A stretch of 64,000 bases of DNA from Toxorhynchites rutilus septentrionalis (GCF_029784135.1 NC_073745.1:82741650-82805649), one strand, 5' to 3'; positions 37,032-49,110 are shown, numbered from the stretch's first letter. Program-made: numbers and translations. Notes: generated by a model from the sequence alone, not told the origin.

Positions 37032-38431
37032 AAGTGACCAGATGGTCAGAGGTCTAACGCGGGACACAAAAAACAAAACGTTTTGTATATACGTTACGTG
37101 AACATAAACCATAGTTTAGAGAGTCTCATTTATTCGTGAAACTCTTAACATGTGATCTTGCAATTAAACCTGATCTGTATTATTTCTCAGAAGTATCTGC
37201 ACTCAGTTGCGATTTTTCGGTGGTTTGGATTTTGCTTACGCCTGAAAATCACTCATTCAGTCAGAGCATTTAAGTCTGGCAAGCACGACTCAAATTCTAC
37301 AATTTTCTCCCAATTATCGAATGGAATGCTCGAAAATTCCAATCCTTTTTTCATCAATTTTAGCGTTAACGTATGTAATAAAAAAATGGACTAATTTCGG
37401 ATGGCGATGAAAAAAACTACAAAAGATAATAAAATCCAGAGAAAGAAGTGAAAATCTTTTTTTTTTTTACTGGTAAAAACTTCTTTTCGTGCTCATAATG
37501 AAAGCCAAGACGTACTTGATGCTTGAATTCAACGAATGGCTGCGGACCGAATACTTCACGTTCCCTAGGTTAGCGATGGCGACGAATGTATCACCCACAT
37601 CAAGTTCTCGAAGAAGGTCATTCTCTAACAAACGAGAAGAGAATGTCCAAGCCGCTCTTCTTTCGAGTCATATGGTGAACTGGGAGATATACAGTACGAA
37701 GTGCTTGCCGGAAGTTGCGAAGGTGATGTGGTCTTCATGCCGAACCTGGGATCTGCCATTTATGCCAAAAGATCACTGGCGGATGGATCGGCTGGAGATA
37801 AACATTGTCGCGAAGACCGCCAACCTTCCCAACATCCCCCAGCTGCGACCGATAGAAAACTTTTGAGCGAATGGCCAAAATGGAGATAGCCGACCACCAA
37901 AGCCACGAAAAGGTTAAAGAACACGCCGACATACATCTTTTCATCGGCCACGGTTGAGGTTCCGGCCAACTTCCGTAAGGCCGCCAAGCGCTTCATTTAC
38001 GATACTTCATCAAACAACCCTGCCTCTTCCTGTCCCGTATACACTAGTTCTTCCGACTTATTGAACACGTTAAGCCCTGAACGAGATAGGGGACCAAAGA
38101 TGAACTTTTCGTCTGACTCACGTTGGTCCCTTCGGATCAATAGGGGACTTTTATCAAAATCATTTTCTAATTTTGTTGCTGTCGTTTCCATTTGACACTC
38201 TCTAAACAAAAAGTCCACTGTCGGTCCGATGAAACCAGTTCAACGTATTAATCTTTTGATGCATTGGAAGCTCTCTTGGACAATCTGCCAGAGTTTTTTG
38301 TAAGGTTCATGCATTTAATAAAATCAACATGATCAAATTGTAAGATTGATCTATATTGATATCGCGGGACATTTTAGTTTCTTTTGCCAAATGCGGGACT
38401 GTCCTGCGTAACGCGGGACGTCTGGTCAGTT
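37032..38431 (+). mobile_element. Tc1-like transposon copy B
   Basis: TA, then AAGTGACCAGATGG ... CGTCTGGTCAGTT, then TA; 1400 bp. Relative to copies A and C it is inverted. Subterminal GCGGGAC words are repeated near both ends, most densely at 38380-38420. Confidence 0.85.
37498..37930 (+). pseudogene. Tc1-like transposase fragment in copy B
   Basis: Open segment 37489-37866 begins inside the catalytic domain (KAKTYLMLEFNEW) and ends in NIPQLRPIENF, just before a TGA. The middle is partly out of frame: DVVFMPNLGSAIYAKRSL, where an Asp is expected, is read in another frame. The Glu of RPIE is present. A DD37E-like spacing is suggested but the frameshifts make the count uncertain. The N-terminal DNA-binding part is missing. 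Confidence 0.7.
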
Positions 38432-39670
38432 TAGAGATATTAGTCTCAGAACACTGGAAGCACATGTAGATAATCGCCGATGGGATTAAATATTAAAAAA
38501 ATGCAAATTAAGTTCTAGGGATATACGAACATAAGTATATACATATACATAAGTGCTACAATCTACAATGAAATTGTCCTCAATACCGATAAAAAACGAA
38601 AACGAATTCCAAATATGGTCGTCCGTTGTTAAATCTTGGATAATTGAAATATGTCAGTGGTGAATAAATAAATAAGGGTAAGCATTGTGCTTCCGCGGGC
38701 TTCCTTCTCTATTCGTTTACCTTGTTTACCGAACATTGTATGCCATCGCGGAGAAGAATCGTCGCGATCAATATGAATAAAGCGAAATTATTCAACCGCT
38801 GAGAGGGAATCCCGGATGAAAGCAAATTACCAGCGAAGCTGAAAAATCATCTAATGGAACGATTATAAACATACATATTACCACAGCGATAGTGAACCTG
38901 TGTTTCTGAAGCTAGAAAATTGCAATCTCGAGTGCACACTAAAAAAATGGAACATGACATTGGTACCGTTCCATATCAAATATCAGATTGTGAAGAATTA
39001 AAGATGTGTTACAGAACGCGGGGACCGTATTTTTCGGTGTACAGAAGTACTTTTCCCACAGCATCACTCGATTTGGAATGCGTGTAACCGCAGAAAGTAT
39101 AAAGTAGTCGCGATTAAAAACTGGATTCAGAATATCCGTGAATACAAGTCTTAACAGTGGTGTTGACCGAATATGTAAGTTCAGTAGACAACATTAGGTT
39201 TACTTATTTCGTTAGCTATTGATCAAAGCGTGGTTACCAAAATTGTTACCGTTGTATGGGCATCTAGGGTACTTGTGATTCAAGTAATTTTTCCCGTAAC
39301 GTGCTGCGTGAAAGAATGAATGATTGTCGTGATTAACAATAAAGAAGGGTGATGTTTTGCGAAATTAAAGTGCTGAAAAATGAGGTCAAAGTAATTGTGG
39401 ATGGAAAAGTGCTTAAGTTCTATGTAATGTCACATAGGAAGTACAGAGACAACGCAACCCTATGCCCAATTTCGACTGTTGTGCCATAAAACAAAGATGC
39501 TGTGAAAAAATCTGATATTGAAATATTTTAAGCATACTATGTGAAATATATATGTATAATATGAGTGATTCAGACATTAATTCAATTTCAATGTATTTAT
39601 TATTGCACAAAAAAAGTCGATTGTTCAATTACCTAGTATGGTCATAGGTCCTGTCAGTGAAATGCGAAAA
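38432..39670. other. no gene seen
   Basis: No domain, TIR or repeat was recognised. A 5'-untranslated exon cannot be excluded. Confidence 0.4.
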
Positions 39671-39730
39671 ATGCGATGTCCCTCCTTCACTTTCACCAAA
39701 TATTTCGGTATTTGCTTGGTTTTCCAGCAA

Positions 39731-40150
39731 CGATGAAGTTCGGTCTGTACGAGGTAACTGTCGCCACTCAAACTGAACGATTCATGCTTCGTACTCTACA
39801 ACGGTACATAGAAACAGCTGATGTGAAAGATATATCGAGGGAAGGGAGTACGAGGCCGGTACGGCTGAACAATGTCATCCATGTCGTACGTGAACGCGTT
39901 CGGCACAATGCTCTTCGCAAACGGAAGCGTCTAGCACTCGAAATTAACGCTCCCAAGCTCAGCATAGTGCGTATTTTGCGTGTATTTAGATGATGTGTGA
40001 GCCATTTATTGACGCCACGATTGAAACTAGGCAAAAAACGGTTCAGAAACATGGTTATCAGGAAGCCTACCAGGAGCGAGCAAGAAGGCAGACCAACAAC
40101 TTCCACTTGCAACAATCCGTGCAGCGATTGACGATTGGCTGAAGTGTTAA
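39731..40150 (+). pseudogene. DNA-binding half of a Tc/mariner-like transposase
   Basis: From MKFGLYEVTV the frame has a first helix-turn-helix ending LRTLQRYIETADVKD, a GSTRPVRL linker like the usual GRP-type linker, and a second basic domain (VRERVRHNALRKRKRLALEI ... IVRIL). It stops at 39991. Downstream, LPLATIRAAIDDWLKC at 40092-40148 looks like a transposase C-terminus in another frame, so the catalytic core was deleted. Family within IS630/Tc1/mariner is uncertain. Confidence 0.55.
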
Positions 40151-40495
40151 TTTAAGATACATTTTTCATTGAATAACAAAACAGCTTTTTATCCCATTTT
40201 ATTCTAGAGATAGGAATTTTTAAAGGTCTGATAAAACGTATGACTATATTAGGTATATTTGTTTAAATTTTGGCCGAATATAACCAAACAAGTGTATTAA
40301 ATGTTACGAATTTAACCGTGGGCACAGAACATTCAGCAGCTAGTTTTAGCAACTTTAAGGTTTTTGGTCTCCATTATCGATTAAATTCATTTACATTCGT
40401 TAATCACCAATCATTAAACCCAAACAATTTGAATTGCAGATTAGATGAAGCTCAACTTTCAGCTGCGTAAACATCAAGTTTGATTTTCAACTCAA

Positions 40496-40503
40496 TATAA
40501 AAG
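40496..40503 (+). promoter_or_regulatory. TATA box of the GH16 gene
   Basis: TATAAAAG 50 bp upstream of the ATG at 40553; transcription is expected to start near 40525. Confidence 0.75.
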
Positions 40504-40552
40504 GAATTAGCAGATGCTGTCCTTCTCAACTATCTGACAAAACATTGCTGAA

Positions 40553-41852
40553 ATGGGTAAGTTCTCATTTGTACTGCTGATAATAGGAACACTATTACTC
40601 GCTGCCAAAGCGCAGCGCAATAGGTGCAACTCTCCAACGACTGCATCCGGATGGAAGGCCCCAAAAGGTAGGAAAATATTTGCTTTTCTAGTAGAAAAGT
40701 TATAATTAACATATTTCCTTGATCAGGGCCGTACTGTAAAGATCAACTAATTTTCGAGGACAATTTCAAAAAGCTAGACCGAACCGTTTGGGAGCACGAA
40801 AACACTGTCGGAGGTGGAGGTGTGAGTATTTCAAGTTGCACCAATCAACAATTATAACCAGAATCTTATATTGGATCTTTGACTCATAGAACAACGAGTT
40901 TCAATGGTACTCGGGAAACAGCCGCAATTCGTACGTGAAAGATGGCCGCTTCTACATCAAACCCACATTGACAGCTGATGAGTTCGGGGAAGAATTCCTC
41001 TCCTCTGGTGTCATCAACTTGAACAGGGGTCCCAAAGATCAGAGGTAAATAAACGTGCCCCCGCCGTTGAATCTATCCTAACAATTCTCTATTGAAAGGT
41101 GCACTGATGCTCCAGGTTGGGCAGAACAAATCAACGGCTGCCAACGAACGGGTTCTGCCGCCAATATATTAAATCCGATTCGTAGTGCGCGTGTCCGCAC
41201 GGTGAACTCATTCGCCTTCAAGTACGGCAAAGTAGAAATCAAAGCTAAACTACCTTCCGGCGATTGGATCTGGCCTGCCTTATGGATGCTGCCGAAGGGC
41301 GATCCCTATGGAACCTGGCCAAAGTCCGGCGAGATAGATATTATGGAATCACGTGGCAATCAGCATCTCACTCAAAACAATGAAAACATAGGAGCGAAGA
41401 AAATATCTTCTTGTCTACATTTCGGGCCAAGTTCTGACTATCGAAACTCGGAATGCGGTAGCTCAACAGGATCCACGTTCACATCCGGCTTCAATCGATA
41501 TCAGCTTAACTGGACTCCGAAAATAATTCAGTTTGGACTCAACGATAAGATTTTCCGCACCGTTACGCCGTATGAAGGTTTCTGGAAATTGGGTGGATTC
41601 AACTATAATCCTTGGCCTCAGGGCTCTAAAATGGCCCCATTCGATAGGGAATTCTTCCTGATTATGAACGTGGCGGTCGGAGGTAACTTTTTCCCCGATA
41701 ACGCCGTGAATCCACAGCGGAAACCGTGGAGGCAGAACTCGGCTAGTCCGATGACTGAATTCTATAGGGCCAAGAATCAGTGGTTTAGTACATGGGGCAG
41801 GGGCGATGATTCTGCCCTACAGGTGGATTATGTTAAGGTTTGGGCAGCGTAA
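40553..41852 (+). CDS. secreted GH16 beta-1,3-glucanase / GNBP-family protein
   Basis: Four exons: 40553-40667, 40727-40821, 40890-41044 and 41099-41852, all GT-AG, give 372 residues. Residues 1-21 are a signal peptide. There is no N-terminal carbohydrate-binding module; the GH16 fold starts at LIFEDNF, then GGGG and EFQWYSG. The active-site motif GEIDIMES gives Glu200, Asp202 and Glu205, so unlike pattern-recognition GNBPs that lost the glutamates this protein should still cut beta-1,3-glucan. A likely role is digestion of fungal or algal wall glucan in the gut, with a defence role possible. AATAAA at 41909-41914. No linked gene of the same pathway is in the window. Confidence 0.95.
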
Positions 41853-42128
41853 GCCCTATTATGTAATGTAAATACGTTCTTGAAAAATTATATAGCTGGG
41901 ATATGTAGAATAAAAAGGTTATTGAGCAACCGACCCAATTCATCATGGTTACATTTTCACTGCCAGTTGACGATGGTATTACGACACTGCAGGCACTTTT
42001 CAATATCTCTTGCATAGAAGTTTTGTAAAATTTGCTCAAACATGTGTCCGGGGGAACCCGGACACATGCTCGACTTAATGCCGAATCTTCGTAAAAAAAA
42101 TCATTTTTCCCGCAATGCAAGTTATATA

Positions 42129-42506
42129 CAATAATCGTTCGCTAACTGGCCTGCTTTTAACTGGGCGAACGTTAACTAGTCCTGGGACCAGTTAAAAAGC
42201 AAAATTTTGTAAATTATCGACGCATCCGAATGTTATTTGAAATGTTATGAAAATAGACATTATTTTCGCATGACAAAAACATTGACAGAAAAATAATTTC
42301 ATCAAATCATATTCATACTTGTTGTCGCACTCAATGCGAAACATCCATTGGAATCCTTTTGTTTATCCAATTTCATTGTCAACGCGAATCAAACAATTCA
42401 TTGAAGCTCCCTTCGATTTTACTTCACGTTTTATATGCCGGACCAGTTATAACGCGAATGTCGAGAACTGTTCTTCCCTTTTTGCCCAGTTAGCGAATGT
42501 TTACTG
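42129..42506. mobile_element. MITE with CARTAAWCRTTCGCTAACTGG termini
   Basis: TA (42127-42128), CAATAATCGTTCGCTAACTG ... CAGTTAGCGAATGTTTACTG, TA (42507-42508); 378 bp, non-coding. A CAGT-like start and TA target suggest a pogo-type source (inference). The left end holds extra inverted words (ACTGGGCGAACGTTAACTAG). Confidence 0.8.
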
Positions 42507-43082
42507 TATCACATTCTTCGATAGAGGTGGCAGATCTCGAGATTGTTATAGGGTGTTTCATTATATCTGATCACGATTTCAAATGAACGATATAAACGTA
42601 AATTAATAGATGAACATATTTTTTTTCACTTCTAATCCGGCTTCACTTTCACTTCTTTTGTGGTTCAACACAAAAATGCATTTCCCTCAATCGTAAGCCA
42701 ACGATCGAATTTTCGATCGATGACGACTGTCCGTCAGTTTTAGTACAGACTGATTTGCGATGATTTCAGCCATCCGCTAACAAAATCGTGTCAATATCAT
42801 GCTTAGATATAATGAAGGCCCCGTTTTTGTGCAGAAACACCTGGGCCATTTGAATTTCTAAAGATAGCAACGCAAGACAATCATGTGGCTGAACCCGCAG
42901 ATATAACACGAAGGAAACCGACGAAGTAACGGAACAAGAAAAGAAAAGGAGCACTTCCGTATTCAAATAAAAGACACTTTCTATAATTAAACAGATCTTT
43001 ACTCAACGGAATATAATTGTCAACTGAACAAATTAATGCATACGAAATGCAACGGTCACTACGCTTAATTGTCTCTCCAATG

Positions 43083-43732
43083 TTGGCAGCAAGGCGCTTA
43101 TATGTATAACAGGTGAAGCAACAGTTCACCCGTGGTCGAGTGATTAGCGTCTCACATTATCATGTCGGGTGTTCGGGTTCGATTCCCGTTCTGGCCGGGG
43201 ATTTTTCGTCAAAGAAATTTCCTTCGACTTGCACTGTGGTCATACGTATTCTAGAGCTGGCCCCTCGGAATACATTCAAGGCGTGTTATTTGGCTTAAGA
43301 AATCTCAAATAAGTATTAATAAATGATGCTAATTAATGCATACGTTGAGATGGCAAAAGTTCCACAGGGAACGTTAATGCCATTCAAGAAGGTGAAGCAA
43401 CATCATCACTTCAGTAAGAAGGGGATTACGGTTTGTGGAGCGGGGGTTGTTTGTTTTGTTATTGCTAGGATACGCCATTTTTGCATTTTCACATGCGAGA
43501 GAAGTGGAAATGAGAATGAAATTCTACAAAATCATCCCTTCTTTTGCACATAAATTCGCGAAAGCCGAACATAGTAGGCATCGTTCGAATAAGCGTCGTA
43601 GCAGTTTGTAGAGAGCCGCCGGCAGCATTCTGATGCTGTTTGTAAACAATACCGGCAGCAATTCCAATATGGCTGAAAATGCATTTCATATGATTGTTTC
43701 ACCTGGTATATATAGAGGCGCCTTGGTTGGCA
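43083..43732. mobile_element. possible MITE carrying a SINE
   Basis: CAAGGCGCTTATATGTATAA (from 43090) pairs with the inverse of 43695-43732 (CCTGGTATATATAGAGGCGC). The SINE at 43122-43402 sits just inside the left arm. Confidence 0.5.
43122..43402 (+). mobile_element. tRNA-derived SINE (Feilai-like), copy 1
   Basis: A box GTGGTCGAGTGATTAGCGTC and B box GGTTCGATTCCC lie at tRNA spacing, followed by a tRNA-unrelated body (GCACTGTGGTCATACGTATT, GGCGTGTTATTTGGCT) shared with 56796-57060. Body and tail show that it is a SINE, not a tRNA gene. Feilai is the known Aedes tRNA-related SINE; the name is from general resemblance. Confidence 0.8.
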
Positions 43733-43980
43733 GTAACTACTGAGAATATTACAAAGATGGGAATGCAAGGTGTTTACAGGAAAGGTGGTCGGTAATTCCT
43801 CCGACATCTACTACTTGTAGTCGACCACTAGGCCTCAAATTTACTTTACAAAAGTCTTTCTTAAATGACTATGCTCGTTTCAGATAGCTTAGCACGTAGT
43901 TTATTCCTGCGGGTCTAGTGATTGAGTTTGTTTAGTTCAAAATGGTGAACTAATCTTCATTGCTTATCTATATATATATA

Positions 43981-45636
43981 AACTGGCCAGACGGGACAGT
44001 CCCGCATTTCAACAAAATGTCCCGCGTAAGATTGCGTCCCGCGAAACGTCCCGCATTTGGCAAAAGAAACGAAAATGTCCCGCGTTATCATTATGTTTCA
44101 ATATCACAATTTGATCATTCTGATTTTCTTAAATAGAATAACCTCAATAAAAAAACTTTTATTTGGCAGACTGTACAAGAGCGCTTCTAATGCGTCCAAA
44201 GAATAATACGTTGAGCTGGTTTCATCACACCGACAGGGGGCTTTTTATTTAGAGAGTGTCAACTGGAAGCGACAGCAACAAAATTGGAAAATGATTTTTA
44301 TGAAAGTCCCCTTTTGATTCGCAGGGACCAACGTGAGTCAGACGAAAAGTTCATCTTTGGTCCCCTAGCTCGGTCAGGGCTTAACGTTTGAAATAAGTCG
44401 GAAGAACTAGTGTACACTCGACAGGAAGAGGCAGAGTTGTTTGATGAAGTATCGTAAATGAAGCGCTTGGCGGTCTTACGGAAGTTGGCCGGAACCTGAA
44501 CCATGGCCGATGAATATATGTATATCGGCGTGTTATTTTACCTTTTTGTGGCTTTGGTGGTCGTCTGTCTCTCTATTTTGGCCATTCGCCCAAAAGTTTT
44601 CTATCGGGTGCAGCTGGGGAATGTTGGGAAGGTTGGTGGTCTTCACGACAAAGTTTATCTCCAGCCAATCCATCCTGATCGGCTCTTTTGGCATAATGGG
44701 CTGATCCCAGGTTCGGCATAAAGACCACATCACCTTCCCAACTCCGGCAAGCACTTCGTACTATATATTTCTATATATTTATTTTGGACATTCACTTCAC
44801 GTTTGTCAGAGAACCTTCTTTGAGAACTTGATGTGAATGATATATTCGACGACAGCGCTTACCTGGGGAACTTAAAGTACCCGGTCCTCTGCCATTCGTT
44901 GAATTCTAGCATCAAGTACGTCTCGTCTTTCATTACGAGTGCGAAAAGAAGTTTTTAACTTCTTTCGCCGGAAACAAGTTTTTCACCAGCACCTCAAGCT
45001 ACTCCTTCTGTGTGTTTGCCTGCTGCTCAGATCCGTCCGGTCTCGTCTGACGCTTCCACATAAAAATGTCCATTTTGGCCAGATTTTTCTCCACCGTTTG
45101 CTTCGATCTCCCGGGTTAAGGAGCGGCAAATAGATGATATTGTAAATACCAGATCGGCTATATCTGGCGGACACAAAGTGCCTCAGGATGTCCAAGTCCT
45201 CCGCTGTGGGATGGAGCTTTCAGTATGGAAAAATTAAGTTGCTTGACAGTGCTGCTGCTGCGAATCAACATCTTTGAATCATTTTTGTTGTAGACTTAAT
45301 AAACGTAAGATTTAAAGAAACCCGAAATTAGTCCATTTTTTTTGAATGCATACGTTAACACTAAAATCGATGAAAAATGAATTGGAATTTTCGAGCATTC
45401 CATTCGGTAATTTGAAGAAAATTGTAGAATTTGAATCGTGCTTGCCAGGCGTAAATGCTCTGATTTAGTGAGTGATTTTCGGGCGTAAACAAAATCAAAA
45501 CTAACGAAAAATCACAACTGAGTGCCGATACTCAGAAAGAAATAATACTGATCAGTTTAGACTCGCTAAACTATGGTTTATGTTCACATAACGTTTTGTT
45601 GTTTGTGTCCCGCGTTAGACCTCTGAGCATCTGGTC

Positions 45637-45640
<4 letters not shown>
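43981..45640 (-). mobile_element. Tc1-like transposon copy C
   Basis: TA, AACTGGCCAGACG ... CATCTGGTCACTT, TA; 1660 bp. The first 110 bp hold six TCCCGC words. Minus-strand transposase remnants run from about 45195 to 44500: KMDIF-like N-terminus, KDETYLMLEFNEW, and NIPQLHPIENFW, interrupted by stops and shifts. It lies inside a TA array (left 43967-43980, right 45641 onward). Confidence 0.85.

Positions 45641-45730
<90 letters not shown>
45641..45730. repeat. (TA)n microsatellite
   Basis: About 40 TA units, continuous with the tail of the minus-strand repeat that follows and abutting Tc1-like copy C. Confidence 0.95.
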
Positions 45731-46510
45731 AATGGATTTCTGTCTGTCTGTCTGATTCTTATGGACTCGGAAACTACTGAACCGATGAACATGAAAATTA
45801 ATATGTAGGGGTTTTTGGGCCCGGTGAAGGTTTTCGTGATAGTTTGAGACCCCTCCCCCCTCTCTAATACAAATGAAACACAAATTTCTGCATTACTCGA
45901 AAATTATTCAAGTAAATGAAATCAAATTAGGCATATTGAGGTTTTAGGGTGCAATAAATGTTTCTATGGTAGTTAGACACTCCACCCCTCTCTCTAAGTG
46001 GGCTGCCATACAAATGAAACACAAATTTCTGCATTACTCGAGAATTAATAAATATTTCTATGGTGGTTAGACACACCTCCCGCTCTCTAAGGGTGCGCAT
46101 CATGTACTCCCATATCTTCTTCTATAGATACCAATAAAAAAGTATCGCCGAATGTGTTGATATGAGCAGAACTCGAGGAAGGAATTGTCCGATTTAGGGC
46201 TGTCTTTATTCTATTATATTTTCTGTATAAAACATTGATTCCATGTAACGGAGAAACATCTTATTTCAAAGTGGTTGAAAAATCTTGAACGAGGATTGTG
46301 TCTGAAAATAATCTGATATTATAATGATGAGTTTTGTTAGAAATACTGGGAATTTTATAGAAAAAAGTAAATTCAATGGAGACGAATAGAAGATCAATCA
46401 ATGAACAGTTCTGCAATTGAACCCATGAACTTGCTCATAGTAAGAAAACGTGAATGTTTGAAGGCATTGATAACAAAAAACAAATTTTGGGCGGGACGAA
46501 GTTTGCCGGG
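45731..46510 (-). mobile_element. interspersed retroelement-like repeat with internal satellite
   Basis: On the minus strand it starts ACTAGCTGACCCGGCAAACT and shares about 400 bp with 4642-5034. It then has two or three satellite units as at 5260-6138 and ends AATCAGACAGACAGACAGAA, then (TA)n. The homopolymer-like TA tail suggests target-primed insertion, but no protein is encoded. The end CTAGT could alternatively suggest a Helitron 3' end, without a visible hairpin. Confidence 0.65.
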
Positions 46511-46600
46511 TCAGCTAGTCAGTTATAAGATTTGTCGCTTTTGTTTTTTTTAACCAGTATTCAAAAAATTAAATCAGGAGACAAATTGACAAGATTATAT

Positions 46601-47811
46601 AAGGTATACCGGGGCAAGTTGAAACGATTTATTCGAACGGTTTTGCTTCTCGAACTATCTACAATTGATTTATGCAACACTAAATTGATGGAATCACATG
46701 TAAAAATTTGGAAAAATGGTTTTGGCACACGCGAGATGTGGAAGAATAGTCTAAAATACGCAAAATGGACACTACATACTAGGAATTAATATACGAAACA
46801 ATAACATCAAGAATACTTGTGGCGATCTGGCGTAGTGGTAACATCCATGCTTCTCACGCTAATGGTCACGAGTTCAATTCTCATTCCCGACATTCTTCCA
46901 AAAATGGAAGTAAAAGTGACGAACCAGCCAAATTGAGTTGAAAATCACTATAATACAGATAAAAAAAATAAAAAAAATCAAGAATACTATTTTAAACGTA
47001 GAGCAACTGAAAACTTCCACTTATGAGATTTATGGGATCATCAAAATATTACGTAACGCACTCAGGAGGAGGGAGGAGGGGATGCCTTGTAGAAACTTGT
47101 TTAGGAATAAATCAAACTAAATCTAGATATTTTTAAGCAAATGACCATTTGTTACATGTTATGTAGAGAAGAGAGGGTCTAAAATAGTAAAAAATTGAGT
47201 TACGCAATATTTGAAAGACCCCTAGTTGCACAATTAAAAACTTTGATTTGTATCATGTCTGTGTATTCATAAATTATGTAGAACATACTGAGGAATGAAA
47301 TGTGAATGATTCTTATTTTCTTAATTTATCATCATTCATTCATACAGCAATCAACGACAAATAACGTTCGGCATCTGCAGCAATGTTTAAAAAATAGTCA
47401 ATTTTCACTGGTTTCAACTTACCCCAGGGTTGAAAAAACACGGTGTTAGTTTAAATGCTCAGAGATATACGGAAAAAGAATTTTCTGTTTAGTTTTAAAA
47501 ACCACTATACTTGATTATCCCTATTTGGTAACCTGGCGTGCGATTCTGGAAATATTTTTGAAAAAATCAGTGTTTTCGCACCGATTGAGTTTGCGCGCAA
47601 AAATGTTTGCTTTGATTTCACGGAACAAGGAAATGTAAACAAAGGCGCGGATTGCGTTAAAGCATTCCAATATTTAGGTAATGGCTGTCATAAAGTGATT
47701 TGAAAGATAGTGTTCACTATATATATTTTTATCACGTCAATTCATCATTCCTAGTAAAAGTTATGATTTCCGGTTTAACTTACCCCGAATTTCAACATTC
47801 CCCGGTGCCTT
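46601..47811. mobile_element. element with AAGGNACCGGGG terminal inverted repeats
   Basis: Left AAGGTATACCGGGGCAAGTT and right (inverse) AAGGCACCGGGGAATGTTGA. A subterminal TTTCAACTTACCCCAGGG is repeated at 47411. A short plus frame (46600-46789) contains TIDLCNTKLMESHVKIWKNG but no known domain. The SINE-like copy at 46820 lies within it. The target duplication is unclear. Confidence 0.6.
46820..46945 (+). mobile_element. second tRNA-derived SINE family, copy 1
   Basis: GGCGATCTGGCGTAGTGGTA, then TTCTCACGCT, then CACGAGTTCAATTCTCATTC form a decayed tRNA head (A and B boxes). A body with CATTCTTCCAAAAATGGAAG follows. Head and body are shared with 56318-56412 on the minus strand. Confidence 0.65.
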
Positions 47812-47929
47812 ACTTTAATATTGAATTCCCATTTATTCAGTAGAATTGTACCCTGAGAAAAATAACACTTCAAAACATATACACTTTTGAGCGAGTTCCA
47901 ATCTTTATCACCATCCATCCAAAGCCAAC

Positions 47930-49045
47930 TCAGTAGTTGTAGCCCAACGCGTACGGGGGTTCCACCGAAGTAACCACTACGTAGATTCCCTTTGCGTTTT
48001 CCCACCGCGGAGGATCCCCTCCGAGAAGGGCTTGCTGTTTCAAATTGTAGCACGTTTTCGCCTTCAGCTCGCTATAATCACTGCAGCGAGCCCCCCAAAA
48101 TCCATTGCTCTGCTTCGAGAGTGATTCCATAAGAATCTGAATGGATCTCCCGTGACTGCAAGCTTCAGCCAGACAACCCGGTTGCTTTTTCCCGTAATTG
48201 ACGTAGAAATCGACATGACCAGCAGGGTGGGGATACCCAGAGAACTGGGTGCTGGTGTGAATTACCTCCACGTACTCCGCATCATCTGGACTGAGACGCG
48301 CATCAGGTTCATCCTCGAAAAAATTGATCGATGCTGGATCCAATCCGAAAATCACTTTCGCTTTCCCAACGCTTACCAGTCGACCAGCGTTTCCCGCTAT
48401 GTGCGCACCTAAACTGTGCCCAATGAGATATATTTGATCCATGGCAGCCATATTTAAGCGCACTAGGCGATTGATGAGATCTGCTACCACGTAACCAACA
48501 GCCAAAGTGTATTGGGCCGAACGCAAGTAAACCTCGGAGGCGCCCTTGTTCCAATCAACACCAATAACGTTGTACTCTCCACGGGCCAAATATGCATCTT
48601 TGACACCTTGAATCGCCAACGATGTGTAATTATTCATCCATCCATGTATGACGACACTGCAGGAAGGATGAGATTACAGATCAACTATCACTGTATCGTA
48701 GCAAAACTAGATCTCAGCATCCCGCGTTTTGATAACTTACCGCAGTGGTAAACTGTTGTTGTAGAACGATCGAGACAACGAACCAACGGTATCAATTGAA
48801 AACACGTGTGGCATATCTGCTGTCAGAGGCGTGTACAGATAGAAGCGCACGTCACGTTTCGCGCTAAAGCTAGACGCAAACCCGAACCGGTTTAAACTGA
48901 TAGCTGCAAGAGGAAGTAAAGTTTCTTTTAACTGACTGAAAGCTGCATTGAATGCCGAAAAATGTATTCACTTACGCTGTGTGTCTTCATCTCCATAAGA
49001 TATTCTGACACTCGCTAAGAGCAGTATTATGATCTTTCGATGCAT
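47930..49045 (-). CDS. secreted pancreatic-type lipase 3
   Basis: Three exons, 49045-48976, 48903-48741 and 48656-47930, with introns of 72 and 84 bp (GTAAGT...GCAG and GTAAGT...GCAG), give 319 residues. Signal peptide MHRKIIILLLASVRISYG. HGW at 82-84; nucleophile Ser159 in GHSLG; Asp184 in GLDPA; His246 in CSHGR: a full triad. It has an extra intron and differs widely from lipases 1 and 2, so it is an older paralogue. Extracellular lipid hydrolysis is expected. Minus-strand TATAAAA at 49117-49111 and AATAAA at 47837-47832 frame the transcript. Confidence 0.95.
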
Positions 49046-49110
49046 GATACCGGAAGCAAACGCAGCCAGCCTGAGACATCAATCCGGCTTCAAAATTGCG
49101 AACAAATTGG

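Noticed and set aside
43128..43200. tRNA gene (also 56797-56870 and 46821-46893)
   Set aside because: A and B boxes are present, but acceptor stems do not pair and a repeated SINE body follows.
45731..46510. Helitron assignment from the CTAGT end
   Set aside because: No 3' hairpin and no conserved TC start; the TA tail fits a retroelement better, so the class is left open.
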